From Odobenus rosmarus divergens (Eukaryota; Chordata; Mammalia; Carnivora; Odobenidae), in contig NW_004450478.1 in assembly GCF_000321225.1 (NCBI RefSeq), positions 893,315 through 957,314 on the forward strand: a DNA stretch of 64,000 nt, in the 5' to 3' direction. The position numbers and the translations under genes were made by a program. Every line of letters starts with the position of its first letter. Position 1 is the stretch's first letter. The notes under the pieces were generated by a model. It searched no databases, had not been told where the DNA came from, and worked only from the letters and a program-made list of their open reading frames with translations. Of this stretch, positions 46,781-58,290 are shown in pieces.

Positions 46781-46839
46781 GACATAAAGGCTTTATATTT
46801 TATTTAAGGATTGGTTTTTAAAAAATCATAATTACCCTT

Positions 46840-47600
46840 TTTTACTGACACTATCAGAGACTTTAAGAAGAATGTAGTGTTGGTACCAGGTCTTGAAAGG
46901 TTGTGCTTTCAACAAAGAGAGTTTTGAGGACAGAAACACAAGAAAAGGAAACATGATGATTTAGAATTTCTGCTATTGTCTTTGAGATGCCAGAATGACA
47001 ACCAGGAGGAAATACTCAACAGGCAATTGGAACACAAGTCTGGATCCTTCAGCTTTTTAAAAAGTTGGAGCTAGACATAGAATTTGCAAGTCATTTGCAT
47101 GTAAGTGATAGGTAAAACAATAGAAATATCTGAGATTATCTGAAAAGAGAAATAGGAAGCTAAAAAATAAGGCTGATGAAGGATTCCTGAAAATATTTGC
47201 CTTTAGAAAGAGAAGGAAATAAAGAATGTAGCAGTGGCAACTGAGAGAATTCATCCCCATGAGAAAGGAAAATCAGGAGGCTGATGTGTCAAAGCAAGCA
47301 AGGGTTAGAAATGGAAGAAAGAAACAGTAGTAGAAAATGCTACAGATACATTCAATAGGGCAAGGATCCAGAAATTGAAAATTAGAAAGGGACTGGTAAC
47401 CCTGAAGAAAGCAACTTCAGGCAACTAACATAATGAAAGACTGTGTCAGATTAATAAGTAAATATAAGGTGAAGAATTAGACACGCCAAGTATAGAATAG
47501 TTTCTAGAAGTTTGACAAGACAGGAGAGAATGGTTATGTGGAGGTACCTGAGTGGGAAGAAGCAGAGAAGATTCTTTTGTTGTTATTGTTTTTGCTTTGC
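46840..47600 (+). repeat. Possible ancient LINE-like relic, unnamed
   Basis: CAACAGGCAATTGGAACACA, AAGTCTGGATCC and the order of the purine-rich segments resemble a widespread old mammalian repeat that I cannot name reliably. Confidence 0.3.
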
Positions 47601-48520
47601 TTTGTAAAATTTATCATGGAAGAATTTGAGTATGTGATAGCGGAAGAGAAAAACCTAGGCAAACAAACAAACAAAAAAGAACGTGAAGATAAAGACAATT
47701 AAAAGATTCATGAGAAGCAAGATCCTAGGAGACACAGGAACAGAAAACCTCGGTAAACCTGGAGGGAGGTGAGTTTTAGAAATAAGGAGGAAATCCTGCC
47801 TTGGAGACAGGAAATGAGGGCAAGGCTGGCAGGCATGGAGGACACGCTGATGTGACTGTCACAAATCTATTTCGTTTTGAGTATTTTGACTGTCACCTAC
47901 TCCTTTGTTTCCTCTTCTAGATTTGGAAAGGGCTTTAGATAGAGCTAACCCAAGACTTCAGGGTGGTGGACAGCTGTCTTTTGTCTTCTATTCTTGATGC
48001 CTCCCATTGTGGAGTTATTTTCCATAATTATATAAAGGCTGTACATTTACTTTCTATTATGCAGGTATGGAATCTATTTCATTACACAGATAAGAGGAGA
48101 GATATCCATCTCCAAAAAGCAACAAATTTCTTATATGGAATGTATTTCAATGTATGTTGAAATACATTTTAACAAATATCTTTTTTCCCTAAGATTAAAA
48201 AGGTTGTTTTCAACATTCCCACTTAAACTTGCTTATTACACCTTTTAATACTTTTTCTACTCCAAGTGCTTTTATTTTTGCTAATTGCTTTTTATGTAAC
48301 ATATCAAATATATAATACAGAGTTCTTGCAGAACCTCCCTACCATTTATGGGACCTCTCATTTTATTTTAAAAACTTATCAAGATTTTACTGTTTAACAA
48401 AAAAAAAAGCTATCAAAATGAGAGCTTTTTACCCTTTGTATATTTTTTTTCCTTTGTAATAAAATAAGTTACACACACACCTATACATACACTATTTCTA
48501 AGATCCAGGTTTATATGCAT
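47601..48520. other. Single-copy spacer
   Basis: Nothing recognised. Confidence 0.4.
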
Positions 48521-48524
48521 TATA

Positions 48525-48760
48525 TCTAACTATATATGTGCACACATTACAAATACGTTTACATATGTAAATATTTTATAATTATACATAAATATATTTT
48601 GTATAAATATATACCATATGTGTTTATATATATATACATAAAAATACTTACATATGTAAATATTTTATATTTATACATAAATATATTTTGTATAAATATA
48701 TACTGTATGTGTTTACATATATAAATATATACCATATGTGTTTATATATATAAACAAATT
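48525..48760 (+). repeat. AT-rich tandem repeat, 89-bp period
   Basis: A unit starting ACATATGTAAATATTTTATA at 48561 recurs at 48650 with few changes, and a third partial copy follows (ATATACCATATGTGTTTATA). The 62-codon frame at 48536-48724 reflects this repetition (Tyr/Ile-rich). Confidence 0.88.
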
Positions 48761-49339
48761 AAAAAATAAGTTTTATTAACATTTTAATCAACATTATAAA
48801 AACTTCTAATTTGTTAATGTTTTCCTTTTTAGTTTTGGATGAACTAGAATTTGATCTTTTATTTAATGTAATACTTAACAACCATTAACATTTTGTTACA
48901 GTAACTGGTATGTTTAGTATTATATTAATGATGAAATGACTGAGGTGGTATTTTGGAATTATTTCTTCAACTTATAAAACTCTCATCTAAATATCAAATC
49001 TTAAAATGCCTAGAGTTCATTATCCTAGAGTAAAAAAAATCTCTATTGTCCCCTTGATAATGCCAGGAAGGACTTGACTCCATGGCAACATGAAATATCA
49101 AAGTGTAGGAATGGATATACAGTGCCTGCCCAGGAAACAGGACAAAGACATGACCATAGCTTTTCACAAAGCACAAAAGAGGAGAACAGTAGTCCCTGAT
49201 TTGCTCAAAAGATTGACCTTGAGGTGTTTCACAGAAGTCCTGCCTCTACTGGATTCTCTATGGATAAAACCATGTACTATGTATATGGAAGACCTAGAGA
49301 ACTTTTTGTATGAAACAGGAAATATAAAAAAGAAAATTT
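48761..49339. other. Single-copy spacer
   Basis: No repeat recognised. The 137-codon frame at 49090-49503 begins here and runs into an L2 relic, and shows no domain. Confidence 0.35.
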
Positions 49340-49830
49340 GTAACAATTGCCACCTCATCCAAGAAGCTACCTTGACCATTCTTTCTAAAAGAGTAACTTG
49401 CAGACCTTTTACAATGTTTTATTATTTTCCTAGCATTTGTTACCACCACACATACTTTTTTTGTTTGGTTTTGTATTTTTTATCTCCCTTCTCTAGAAAG
49501 TAAGTTATGTGAGAGAAGGGAGCTTGTTGGTATTCACTGCTGTATTACCAGCACCTAATGTACATATGTGTTCAATATATAATTTTAAATGCAGGGGCGC
49601 CTGGGTGTCTCAGTCATTAAGCATCTGCCTTCGGCTCAGGTCATGATCCCAGGGTCCTAAGATCGAGCCCCGCATCGGGCTCCCTGCTCCGCGGGAAGTC
49701 TACTTCTCCCTCTCCCACTCCTACTGCTTGTGTTCCCTCTCTCACTGTCTCTCTCTCTGTCAAATAAATAAATAAAATCTTAAAAAAAATTTTACAATTT
49801 TAAATGCATAAATGAATGAATGAATAGATC
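49340..49830 (+). repeat. L2 LINE tail split by a SINE
   Basis: CTCATCCAAGAAGCTACCTT, CTAGAAAGTAAGTTATGTGA, CTGCTGTATTACCAGCACCT, TGTTCAATATATAATTTTAA then after the SINE the terminal TGAATGAATGAATG. Good colinearity with the L2 end. Confidence 0.75.
49594..49795 (+). mobile_element. Carnivore SINE inside L2 tail
   Basis: Head GGGGCGCCTGGGTGTCTCAG, CTCTCCCACTCCTACTGCTTG middle and canonical tail. A perfect 13-bp TSD (AATTTTAAATGCA) lies at 49581-49593 and 49796-49808. Confidence 0.95.
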
Positions 49831-49862
49831 TGAACTATTAGAGCTCATTCACTCAAGAATTA

Positions 49863-50620
49863 ATGTATTTTTTAAAGATTAAAGTATAGTTGACATACAA
49901 TGTCATATTAGTTTCAGGTGTCCAACATAGTGATTTAACATTACTCAATGTTCACCATGGTAAGTATAGTTACCACTCATCACCATATGACCTTATTACA
50001 ATATTGACTATATTCCCTTTTCATCTATGTGGCTTATTTATTTTATAGCAGGAAATCTGTACCTTTTAATCCCCTCCACCTGTATTTCACCCATCCCCCT
50101 TCCCCTCTGGCAACTACCAGTTTGTTCTCTGTATTTATGAGTCTGTTTCTGTTTTGTTTTGTTTGCTTGTTTTTTTTGTTTTTTTAATTCCACATATATG
50201 TGAAATCACACAGTATTTGTCTGTCTCTATCTGACTTATTTCACTTAGCATAATATCCTCCAAGTCCATCCGTGTTGCTGGAAATGGCAAGATCTCATTC
50301 TTTTTTATGGCTGAGTAATATTCTATTGTATAGATATGCTACACATCTTTATCCATTCATCTATCAGTAGGCACTTAGGTTGATTCCATATCTTGGCTGT
50401 AGTAAATAATGCTGTGGGGTGCCTGGGTGGCTCAGTCGGTTCAGAGCCTGCCTTTAGTTCAGGTCATGATCCCAGGGTCAGGTTCCCTGCTCAATGGGGA
50501 ATCTGCTTCTCCTACTGCCCCTCCCTCTTGCTTGTGCTCTCTTTCTCTCTCCAATAAATAAATATGTTAAAAAATGCTGCAATAAACATAAGAGTGCATA
50601 TATCCTTTCAAATTATTGTT
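49863..50620 (-). mobile_element. Old L1 (L1MA-like) 3' region, reverse, split by a SINE
   Basis: Reversed L1 3' UTR (GTTGACATACAATGTCATAT, TTAGTTTCAGGTGTCCAACA) leads into the reversed ORF2 C-terminal coding region (TTATGGCTGAGTAATATTCT, ATCCATTCATCTATCAGTAG, TGCTGCAATAAACATAAGAG). It is an inactive fragment with no intact frame. A SINE interrupts it at 50415-50572. Confidence 0.88.
50415..50572 (+). mobile_element. Carnivore SINE inside old L1
   Basis: Head GGGGTGCCTGGGTGGCTCAG, shortened by an internal deletion near the B box (GATCCCAGGGTCAGGTTCCC). The TSD is AATGCTG at 50408-50414 and 50573-50579, the L1 sequence being duplicated. Confidence 0.9.
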
Positions 50621-50948
50621 AGTGGTGGGAGAAATGCTGAATAGGAATATCATAGAAATTTTGGAAACCAAGAGCAAACAGAGGAGTGGTAGTTGACTTA
50701 GCAGACCAGAAAATAATGAAATTTAGTCCTGCAGGGTGTGGAAGCCAAGAGGATGTAAGATAATTAATGCTGTAGAACTCTAGAAACACTTGGAAACTGT
50801 AGGGAACAAATTTTTCTGAAGTTGGAGGGGGAAGGTAAGGGAGAGTCATAGAAAGTTAAGATAGGGAGCAGTTAGCCAGCCAACCAGGATATGAGGAAAG
50901 GGCCAAAGTTTGCTTTCCATAAACGTTGAATAAGAAAAGCAGTATCTA
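50621..50948. other. Single-copy spacer
   Basis: Nothing recognised. The 76-codon minus-strand frame lacks a domain. Confidence 0.4.
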
Positions 50949-51045
50949 GGGGCGCCTGACTGGCACAGTTGGTAGAGCATGTGACTCTTGATCCTCAGGG
51001 TCATGAGTTCAAGCCCCACATTGAGTGTGGAGCCTACTTAAAAAA
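50949..51045 (+). mobile_element. Older short carnivore SINE
   Basis: GGGGCGCCTGACTGGCACAG, TTGGTAGAGCATGTGACTC, GAGTTCAAGCCCCACATTG, TGTGGAGCCTACTTAAAA. No CT-rich middle. A younger SINE has landed in its A-rich tail. Confidence 0.88.
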
Positions 51046-51055
51046 ATAAAATAGA

Positions 51056-51264
51056 GGGATGCCTGGGTGGCTCAGATGGTTAAGCATCTGCCTTTGGCTC
51101 AGGTCATGATCCCGGGGTCCTGGGATCGAGTCCCGCATTGCTCCTTGCTCAGCAGCGAGCCTGCTTCTCCCTCTGCCTGCCGCTCCCCGCAATTGTGCTC
51201 ACACTCTGACTAATAAATAAGTAAAATCTTTAAAAAAAGATTGATATTATAATAAATAAATTAA
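51056..51264 (+). mobile_element. Carnivore SINE in the tail of another SINE
   Basis: GGGATGCCTGGGTGGCTCAG, GGATCGAGTCCCGCATTGC, a CT-rich middle and an A/T-rich tail, adjoining the older SINE. A short TSD-like TAAAATAGA lies at 51047-51055 and 51266-51274. Confidence 0.9.
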
Positions 51265-51274
51265 TTAAAATAGA

Positions 51275-52356
51275 AAACTTGTACGTTGTTTAATGGATTC
51301 TGGGTGCAAGTAGTGCATCAAAATTCAAGTAAGAAATGAGTGAAAATGTCCATGCTGAGTGGTGAGAAATTCCAGGCTTCTTTGTCTGGCCCACTTATTT
51401 ATTGTCCTTATCCTGGTTTAGGGAGCTCACCAATGATCTGAGTCAGTTATAGTAATTGAGACAATGCAAGGGGAATTTGTAAAATACTACTACCTACCGA
51501 TGCTCTCCTTTTAAGCATATATATAATAAGCCCAAAATATATGGGACAAGAACTTGAGGAATGCTAACCATTAAAAAAGAAAATCAATGTTAACTTTCAG
51601 TCCCAATTTAAATGAATCGAACTATTAAAAAATCAGAGCTACAAAGGAAACATGCTGCCACGGAACAATTTCAGTGTTCTTGACTGACATAAGCAAATTG
51701 GAACTATTATAAGAAGGATCAAGGCTGCAAATGGCTTTGAAAGCCATAAATTGTAAAATCAATATGCTAAGCTACTGGAAGCCAATGTGAAAAGCACAGT
51801 ACAGGAGCACTCCAGTGATCCAGTCTGGCTCCCGCAAACGCCTGGCATCATGATTCTATAAATTAAATTTCAACAGGTTTGGCTTTCTCGCCAAATAGGC
51901 TTGCAGCTTTTACTAGAAAAAAAGACATGTTCTTTAAGTAAAGGGGTGGGGGGGTGGGGAGAAAGATGCTCTTATTATGAGAGCAAGCAACAGTTCAGCT
52001 TTCAATATCAGAAACAGCTTAATCACTCTTCTGGGTACAATTAAGCATCAAAGTCCAAGGTAGAGGAAAATGACCACTATTTAAGATATCAGGAAAAAGG
52101 AAGGAAGTGGCAGTGATGACGCAGAATACAGAAAAGAGAGAGAAAAAGGAATGTCATCAGCTATGTCCAATGTCACTGAATTTCACAGAACCTAGACAAG
52201 AGGACAGATTGCAATGCCACATGTGGTCTCCCCAAACCCTCCCCTTCCTTGAGGCTGTGGAGAAAGACTGTATTTGGACAACATCACTATTACTTCTTGG
52301 AAGAACTCAGTAATGAAATACTGGAACCACACCTCACCTCGAGTGCCTAGCCTCCA
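51275..52356. other. Mostly single-copy
   Basis: 51690-51870 (GGCTTTGAAAGCCATAAATT, TGGAAGCCAATGTGAAAAGC) resembles a common old mammalian repeat, unnamed. A G-rich patch lies at 51942-51960. Otherwise unremarkable. Confidence 0.35.
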
Positions 52357-52459
52357 TCTTATGTAAGACTATTTCAAATAATATGGAAAGAATCTGCAAA
52401 GTGACAATTTGAAATAGTCTTATGTAAGACTATTTCAAATAATATGGAAAGAATCTGCA
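52357..52459 (+). repeat. Compound direct and inverted repeat (quasi-palindrome)
   Basis: A 42-base segment at 52357-52398 recurs exactly at 52418-52459. The 16 bases at 52407-52422 (ATTTGAAATAGTCTTA) are the exact reverse complement of 52425-52440, giving a perfect 16-bp stem with a 2-base loop. The arrangement is what a replication template switch would leave. Confidence 0.93.
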
Positions 52460-52683
52460 GATTTTATGCAAGAAGGAAAAAACAGGTTGGAAACGATTGA
52501 TTTTGGCAACACCCATGCAAAAGATATGCAATTAAAAAGGGGGGTGGTGGTTTCAGGAAAGTAGGACCAGTGGCTTTATTGTCTTAGAAGTATTAAGAAT
52601 ATATTTTATTTCAACAAGACAAAGTTAGAGATATAAAATCATTTATTGTGTGAATCTCAGTAACCCTGAAGACTTTCAGTTGC

Positions 52684-52706
52684 TTTGGTTTGGTTTGGTT
52701 TGGTTT
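52684..52706 (+). repeat. (TTTGG)n short tandem repeat
   Basis: About four units of TTTGG. Confidence 0.9.
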
Positions 52707-53022
52707 TAGTTGGTGGTTTTGCAAGTTTGGAACTGCTGAGGTGTCATGAAACTCATCGGTATAATAAAACTGTAGATGATTCAGAAAAAAAAGTATATTT
52801 TACTGTTTAAATTTTTGTAAAACCTTATGTTATTTAAAAATTAAAATAATGTTTATTAATATAAAATAATTTTTATTTGGAAAAAATATTACCCTCATTC
52901 TTTTCATTTAATTTATTTCATATTTATTCATGAATTTTGTATCATCTTTTATGAATTGTCATTTTGGTCCCTTTATGTATATTTGCAAAAAAATAAACGC
53001 ATTTTAAAAAGCCTTATGATCC

Positions 53023-53218
53023 GGGGCGCCTGGGTGGCTCAGTTGGTTAAGTGACTGCCTTCGGCTCAGGTCATGATCCTGGAGTCCCTGGATCGAGTCC
53101 TGCATCGGGCTCCCTGCTCAGCAGGGAGTCTGCTTCTCCCTCTGACCCTCCCCCCTCTCATGTGCTCTCTCTCTCTCTCACACTCTCTCTCAAATAAATA
53201 AATAAAATCTTTAAAAAA
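53023..53218 (+). mobile_element. Young carnivore SINE with perfect 17-bp TSD
   Basis: Nearly identical to 10114-10315, including GATCCTGGAGTCCCTGGATC and CTCTGACCCTCCCCCCTCTC. The TSD AAAAAGCCTTATGATCC is identical at 53006-53022 and 53219-53235. Confidence 0.97.
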
Positions 53219-53737
53219 AAAAAGCCTTATGATCCTTTAAACAGGAGTAATATACATAGGAAAACCAGCATAATCAATTGTGACTTATTTTGAGTATCTA
53301 GCATGCTAATTAAACCCAAAGTATATTTTCCAGACTTAAAAAAATAAGCACATATTTAATAAGGTACTCTAAAAATCTGTTCGATTTTCCCCTACCATTT
53401 CAAAGTATAGAATATTAGATCATTCAGATAAATTGACAATTACAGCTAAATGTTAACAAGTATCCTGATTAAAATTACCACTCTGCTAGAAATAAATTCA
53501 ATCTTTCTGCATATATATTCAGATTCTATATGTTAAACACAGGCCAAAATAATCCTGTTTTCTGTCTAGAATAGTTTATATTTGTGTAACTAATACTTCA
53601 TGTCTTAAACATTTAGCATAAATAGGAATTAATTCATACATAATACAAATGACCAATGTATCTATAGATCATTTTGTTATTATTATAACTCTGTATAAGT
53701 TAGTTCTATTCAATTGATAAATGAATGAGTCAGATAT

Positions 53738-53840
53738 GGATTTAAACTTTATATATATGTTACTTTATATATATTAATATACATATAATAAACTTTATAT
53801 ATATTATATAAAATAATAAAATATAAATTATATGTTAATA
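53738..53840 (+). repeat. AT-rich low-complexity tract
   Basis: Repeated TTTATATATATG and ACTTTATATATATT units. Confidence 0.85.
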
Positions 53841-54396
53841 TGTACATAGTAAACAAATTAAAGATTAACAACTTTAATAGAAAATTCATTCTATCATTTG
53901 ATAAGTGAATTTCTTTTTTTTCTTTTGAAAGATAAGCATTCATTCAATTGATGCAGTTTTGCAACTTAAGTGACAAACCTCCAACTGAAATAAAACAGTC
54001 ATCATAATATTATCTAAATAAATAATTTTCACAGAAATTCCACATCCATTACAAAGATCTTCTCCCTCTCTCCCTGATGGATTGTCCAGCTTGCTGACAG
54101 AAGCATATTCTTATTTTTCCATGTTGCATTAACAGTGATTCCAATAGAGATGAAAACACTTTCATTTCAGTTGTAATTATTCACGTCATCACACTCTTAT
54201 CCAGAAGCAGTGTTAATCTTGAAAAGTGGTGTTTTATATAGTTAAAGAAAGCACTGGAATTCATGTCCCATCCCACAGGGACATAGAAGGACGATCAGAG
54301 ATCTGAAGTAGTAAATATTATGGATCCTGTAAATTTAAGAAAGGAATAAAGATTACCTAAATTTATATTACAAGTGCTCTATAATAATTTTGGCAG

Positions 54397-54429
54397 AAAT
54401 ATGGAAGCCATCTGGAAACATTTCAGATG
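54397..54429 (+). other. Small exon-like segment with consensus donor
   Basis: TTTTGGCAG precedes 33 bases ending AGATG|GTAAGT, an excellent donor; the acceptor has a poor pyrimidine tract. In the phase 1 frame it reads IWKPSGNISD and leaves one G, which joins the segment at 55042 in frame. No family recognised. Confidence 0.2.
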
Positions 54430-55041
54430 GTAAGTCAGTCTCAAACCCACCCCTATAGGTGGGTCAGCCAGATGAGCAAAGAGAAAAGGGAGAACCAGGA
54501 GAGTCATCCTGTCACTCTAAACAAAGAAGCACTTTTATTCAATGAGGCTTCACATTTAGGCTTTGCCAGGGTCACTTGGAAGCCTAAACTCTGGGAGTGG
54601 ATACCAGAAAGACTGTGTCTCCACAGCTCACTAGGGCAGAGGGCAATCTGGCCTAAAGCATATTACTTACAAGAATCAGAGATTTCAATAATACTCTAGT
54701 GTCTGTGAACTTGGGAGGAAACAAAATTACAACTTAATTTTCCCTCAAATCTCACTGATAATTATTTAGCTTTTCTCTCATTATGAATGTAAGAAATGGG
54801 TGCAGTAGAATCACTATACTGTCATTGTATCCTATTGTATTATAGTAGTCGCTCTCATAGACACTTCCACTCGTCATAATTTTGTGACCTAAGTAATTAT
54901 TAGACTCAGTCCTAGCTATTATTTTATATGATTTGTTAATAAAAAGCATACCATGATTTTAGATTTTAATAAATTCATAACTGAACTTGAGTAGTCATGG
55001 TTTTTATTTTAATCCTATACATTTTATTTTATGCATTTTAG

Positions 55042-55134
55042 AAATCTGTGCAGAAAAGGAATCCCTCTATTTCACCAAAATACCAAAGGAGCTCGTGACA
55101 CAAATTGTGCAGACGCTCAGAATGCCGACCACAG
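55042..55134 (+). other. Exon-like segment with CpG-retaining open frame
   Basis: A T-rich TTTTATTTTATGCATTTTAG precedes 93 bases (31 codons, phase 1-1) with one open frame through the whole segment. The peptide is polar and helix-like (CAEKESLYFTKIPKEL, then VTQIVQTLRMPTT). It ends CCACAG|GTTAAG, a usable but weak donor. Three CpGs fall inside, unlike the flanks. The frame stops just after the donor. I do not recognise the protein. An unrecognised exon or a pseudo-exon are both possible. Confidence 0.25.
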
Positions 55135-56863
55135 GTTAAGCAGCAGCATTCTATCACAAGTCTAGGGTGTACAGTGATTTTTCTGCCATGCCTATGTGGC
55201 TCTTGGCTATACTTTAAGCACTCCCTGGAGGATTGCAAAAGTGCTAAATAGTCACATAGGGATTTGGAGTGATTGGATAAAAGAATTATTTACCAAAAAA
55301 TATGGATAGCTCAGGAAATAACATTCCTCTTCATATTCAGCATTAGTCATCACCATCTGGTGTAAAATTTCTGCTTAAGCAAGTAGATCTGTCCTCTCAT
55401 TGCTGAAGTTATACTGAAATGCAGAGGATGATTGGACAGAGTACCTGCCCAGTAGGCCATGCTCACAAGCCAAAATGAGGGACTTAGTGAATGCTTAATG
55501 AATGCTAAAGACCAAATGACTAAAGAACCTCTACTGGGCTTTCACACTGATGAGACATAGGAAAGAAAACCTGCCATTCATACTTCTAATACAGGAGTGA
55601 TCAAATACCTCCCAACACTCAAAAATAAGCGGGAAATTTTTTATGACATAGCTTTATCACAATTAGATTCTGAATCATGTTTAAGAAACATGAACATATA
55701 CGAAGTGTCGAGTTCACTGGGTTGAAGATATCACAGAGGAGAAAGAAAGTTTTCTTACTGGGTAAGACTGTGGTCCCCGAAATATATGTGTATCAATTAA
55801 TTATGAGACAAGTAGTTATTGGGTGCCCACTATGGGTGAGATGCTGTGTCATTCCTACAGCAACAGAACAGATATGTGATTACAGACATCCTAGAATCAT
55901 AAAGGAGGGCTTTCTAGTATTTTAGAAAGGCTTTCCTTCCTTTTGAAGAATTAACATACTTGGTATCCTATCAGTCATCGTTAAAGGTAACTATTTTTCA
56001 AGTTTCTTGGAACTATGATAAAAAGACTTACCCAAGAGAGGTAGGAATAATAGTCTAGATTCCTAGGATATAACAGAGCAAGTCCTGTGAAGATTCACAG
56101 GAAATAGGCATGTCTTTAAGTGTTAATGACATAGGAATAATATTAATCTTAGCAAAACATGTGGATTTATTTTAAGTACTAATACCACATTATTTTTAAA
56201 AAATGAATTCTCAGAATTCTGCCATCTCTTCATTTTCATTTTACTTTTAATTCTCATTTCATGCATTTGAAATTTTAGAAGCAATTAGGGGATGTTTGAA
56301 AGTGCTACTGCCCATTTATGTGATTAGTGCAATTATGTAATTAATGTAAATAATTACAACCTGGCAATTACAATTTGTTATCTTCTAATAAAATATCTGT
56401 AATGCTGAAAGATTTCATGTAACAGTAGAAATTTTAATTTAAATCTTTGGCCATTTAAATCATGTCTAATCAAACTTTTTATTAATCATGTGCAAAATAG
56501 CAGTTATAATTTCATGTTTTCAGATAAAAAAAGTCTTCTTTATGCCTTGCATAAATTTATTCCAGACATTAGTATTTTCCTGACCCACTATTTCATGGCC
56601 ATCAATCAAATAAGAAGTAATTTATTTCTCTAGATGCTGGAACACTTCAGTTCCCATCTCTACTCATTCTTGTGGAATGAGAATTTAGTAAAAAGTAAAA
56701 GACACAGGCACACAAAAAAATTATGTATTCTCTGTAGTAACTTAAAATCATAACATAATGTGTGATTTATAAAGAAAGTTTTAAGGTAGGTGGATTTCTT
56801 GAAATCACTTTGTAGAGAAGCTTGTGTACCATGCCAAAATTTGATACCATCTTTCCACTGAAT

Positions 56864-56900
56864 CATATATATATAGATATAGATATATATAGATATATAT
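56864..56900 (+). repeat. AT/GATA microsatellite
   Basis: ATATATATATAGATATAGAT followed by further ATAT/GATA units. Confidence 0.9.
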
Positions 56901-57139
56901 CATGAAGCTTCTGTTCCTTTCCTACCACCTGGTCCAATTCTCTCATCTCATAAGCTTCTTGTAGACCAATGATTAATAGTTTCCTTAATGATTTAAGAAG
57001 AAATTTTAGCAAAAGGGACATGTTACTGTCTGCAAAAGAGAGAACTATCTAATTGAATCATGATGCTGATCACTAGAGACATAACAATAAAGAAGGTATG
57101 GTCCTTCCCCTCAAGGCATTTAAAGTTTAATAGATGGAG

Positions 57140-57780
57140 ACAGACATCTGAAGAAACAATGTATGATTTCATAGAAAATTCTTGCAAAGCAAATGGCCAC
57201 ATAGAAAATGGATAAAGGATATAAATCGGCATTTCCTTTTCACAGCAAAGCAAACACAAAAACACCAGAAACCAATAAAAAGATTCTCAATATTATCAGT
57301 AATAAGAGAATACAAATTAAGACTGTAACAGGATAACATTTCAAATCCACTGTATTTGCAAAAATTAAGAATTTTAACAAGTCCAAAGGTTGGCGAAGAT
57401 GTGAAACAATGCAAATTCGTATATTGCTTGTGGGAATAGAAATTGATACCACCACTTTTAAAATTCTTGCATGTTTGTATCAGGAGATATGATCCAGAGT
57501 GTTTGCAGGAGCGCAATCCAGAATAGTGTTAAACTGGAAACATCTCAAATATCCAATTGGTAAATAAATCATGATATATTACTACAATGGAATATTAAGT
57601 AAGCAGTAAAAAATTACTGACCTACAAGTAATTACCTTCTAAATGAATGAACCACAAAAGAGTAAAAATGTAAATAAGTAAAAAATGCCATTTGACTATA
57701 TGTAGAACAATATCATTTTTAGAAAATTTTAAAATCATAGAACTAAACAATACACTGTTTAGAGAAACATATATATGGTG
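57140..57780 (+). mobile_element. Old L1 ORF2 3' relic
   Basis: Colinear with the C-terminal part of an old mammalian L1 ORF2: GGATATAAATCGGCATTTCC, GATTCTCAATATTATCAG, AATACAAATTAAGACTG, TTGGCGAAGATGTGAAAC, AACTGGAAACATCTCAAATA, TACTACAATGGAATATTAAG. Heavily mutated, with no coding capacity; minus-strand frames of 115 and 71 codons here are chance. Confidence 0.85.
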
Positions 57781-58206
57781 TAGAAATTATATTTTAAAGC
57801 AATAAAATCATAAGCAAAAGCTTAGCATGTTTCTTTTGGGGGGAAGAAGGAAGGTGTCATCCAGAGGAAAAATCAGGTAGCTTCAAGTAGAAGTAATGTC
57901 TAGATATGAAGTTAATTGATGAGTTTTCATTTGTACATTTTATCATTTTTCCCTATAGTTTTGTATGCATATAGTTTTATATGCATTACATATATCCTTT
58001 TCTATATATTATGACATCATGTGTAAAAGGAAACCATTAAACAAGATGTTTGTGTCATATTAAAACATGTCTCTAAAAGAGCAATATTTGGAAATCATTG
58101 CAGAGGAGTTGCAGTTATAGTAGAGAGAGAAATCACCTGGAAGAGCTATATTTAGATTAGACTAATATAAAAGATAACAAAAATTAGCAAAGTCATGGGT
58201 CTCTGT
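57781..58206. other. Single-copy spacer
   Basis: Nothing recognised. Confidence 0.4.
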
Positions 58207-58222
58207 AAGAAGACATCTCCTA

Positions 58223-58290
58223 CACTACATCAAAAACTAATGATATAATGTATGGTGATTAACATAACATAATAAAATAAAATTAAAAAA
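58223..58290 (+). mobile_element. 68-bp 5'-truncated carnivore L1 insertion
   Basis: Only the last bases of the L1 3' UTR (CACTACATCAAAAACTAATG, GGTGATTAACATAACATAAT) and an A-rich tail. A perfect 16-bp TSD (AAGAAGACATCTCCTA) lies at 58207-58222 and 58291-58306, so this is a complete retrotransposition event of minimal length. Confidence 0.95.

Larger units (their letters stand above)
53236..57139. other. Large single-copy block with AT-rich islands and exon-like segments
   Basis: No SINE or LINE in nearly 4 kb. AT-only islands lie at 53738-53840 and 56864-56900. The exon-like pair 54397-54429 / 55042-55134 and the TAAT-rich patch 56290-56480 fall here. Low repeat content is compatible with functional constraint but does not prove it. 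Confidence 0.35.

Noticed and set aside
57169..57516. 115-codon minus-strand ORF
   Set aside because: Antisense opening across a decayed L1 ORF2 relic; no domain.
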